NCBI GenBank assembly: GCA_008501785.1
Contig: QQUD01000869.1
Location: 1 to 5,939 of the forward strand
DNA length: 5,939 nt
Direction: 5' to 3'
From: Chloroflexota bacterium
Lineage (GTDB): Bacteria > Chloroflexota > Anaerolineae > Promineifilales > Promineifilaceae
In this document: piece by piece, positions 5,751 through 5,939 of the stretch
Layout: each line of letters starts with the position of its first letter
How positions within the stretch are numbered: the first letter of the stretch is position 1
Translations under genes and position numbers: made by a program
The notes under the pieces: generated by a model
Database searches by the model: none
The model's input: the letters and a program-made list of their open reading frames with translations, nothing else
What the model was told of the DNA's origin: nothing

Positions 5751-5780
5751 AATCTGTGTTTTTCTGTGTTAATCTGTGTC
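5751..5780. repeat. Three tandem decamers (AATCTGTGTT family)
   Basis: Three exact 10-bp units follow each other: AATCTGTGTT (5751-5760), TTTCTGTGTT (5761-5770) and AATCTGTGTC (5771-5780). The first unit is identical to 4195-4204, and the third is identical to the reverse complement of 4166-4175. The last unit and the end of the second overlap the stop codon and final codons of the leftward recombinase gene, so its C-terminal Asp-Thr-Asp is encoded by repeat DNA. No transposase or hairpin is associated with it here. Confidence 0.75.
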
Positions 5781-5939
5781 CGCTCCTTTCTCTTTTGCAG
5801 CTTGGGTGGGGGCCATGTCTACATTATCGAGCCATTCGCTGACGACGTGAACGCCTAACACAGGGGCGTAAATATTGCGGGTAGTGGAGATGTCGGAGTG
5901 ACCGAGAAATTCTTGCACAACTTCGAGCGGCATCCCTTC
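5769..5939 (-). CDS. Tyrosine recombinase/integrase, C-terminal end (cut by window edge)
   Basis: Reading leftwards from the right edge, 56 codons remain open to a TAA at 5771-5769. The fragment begins EGMPLEVVQEFLGHSDISTT, then RNIYAP. This is the last conserved block of phage-integrase/XerD-type recombinases: a helix 'G.pl..vq.fLGH', then 'ST...Y'. The His of LGH is an active-site residue, and the Tyr in NIYAP (fragment residue 24) would be the nucleophile that forms the 3'-phosphotyrosine link. A tail of about 30 residues follows, ending in KGADTD. The remainder, including the catalytic Arg residues, is outside the window. It may be a chromosomal Xer-like protein or the integrase of a mobile element; no attachment site can be defined here. 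Confidence 0.85.
   Translation of the reverse strand, partial: EGMPLEVVQEFLGHSDISTTRNIYAPVLGVHVVSEWLDNVDMAPTQAAKEKGADTD

Overview
The window is a 5.9-kb piece of bacterial chromosome of moderate GC content. It carries seven protein-coding genes, two of them cut by the window edges, and no RNA genes that I can see. The taxon cannot be fixed from the sequence alone. The gene types (a reductive dehalogenase homologue with an N-terminal membrane anchor, a kelch-propeller membrane protein, a TauE/SafE transporter) and the many copies of the palindrome ACGGCCGT would suit an environmental Chloroflexota (Anaerolineae-like) genome. That placement is an impression, not a demonstration.

Layout from left to right. 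(1) At 1-201, minus strand, is the N-terminus of a metallo-beta-lactamase-fold hydrolase, possibly translated from a leaderless mRNA. (2) A divergent intergenic region follows, holding direct repeats and a heptameric tandem repeat. (3) At 394-1065, plus strand, is a nitroreductase-fold flavoprotein resembling iodotyrosine deiodinase, with the substrate-binding Glu/Tyr/Lys triad intact. (4) A Crp-like operator palindrome lies at 1082-1101. (5) At 1186-2706, plus strand, is a membrane protein with about five helices and a six-repeat kelch-like propeller. (6) Convergent to it, at 2732-4102 on the minus strand, is a reductive-dehalogenase (RdhA) homologue with two 4Fe-4S motifs and three N-terminal membrane helices in place of a Tat signal. 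(7) Upstream of it on the same strand, at 4232-4735, is a small TPR protein, separated by an inverted-repeat and decamer-repeat region. (8) A perfect 15-bp hairpin at 4853-4886 lies in the divergent region before a TauE/SafE-family permease (4907-5695, plus). (9) At the right edge, on the minus strand, is the C-terminal end of a tyrosine recombinase (5769-5939).

There is no long operon. The plausible functional theme is reductive dehalogenation: a flavin-dependent deiodinase-like enzyme and a corrinoid/Fe-S RdhA-like enzyme lie within 3 kb of each other. They are on opposite strands, so the link is only suggestive. No RdhB-type anchor gene is present, which fits an enzyme that carries its own membrane helices.

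The most striking non-genic signal is the palindrome ACGGCCGT. It occurs nine times here against about 0.09 expected for an 8-mer with equal base use. All nine copies are inside coding sequence and none is in an intergenic region. Intergenic regions instead carry their own repeats: a heptamer family, a decamer family (AATCTGTGTT) at two loci, and the hairpin.
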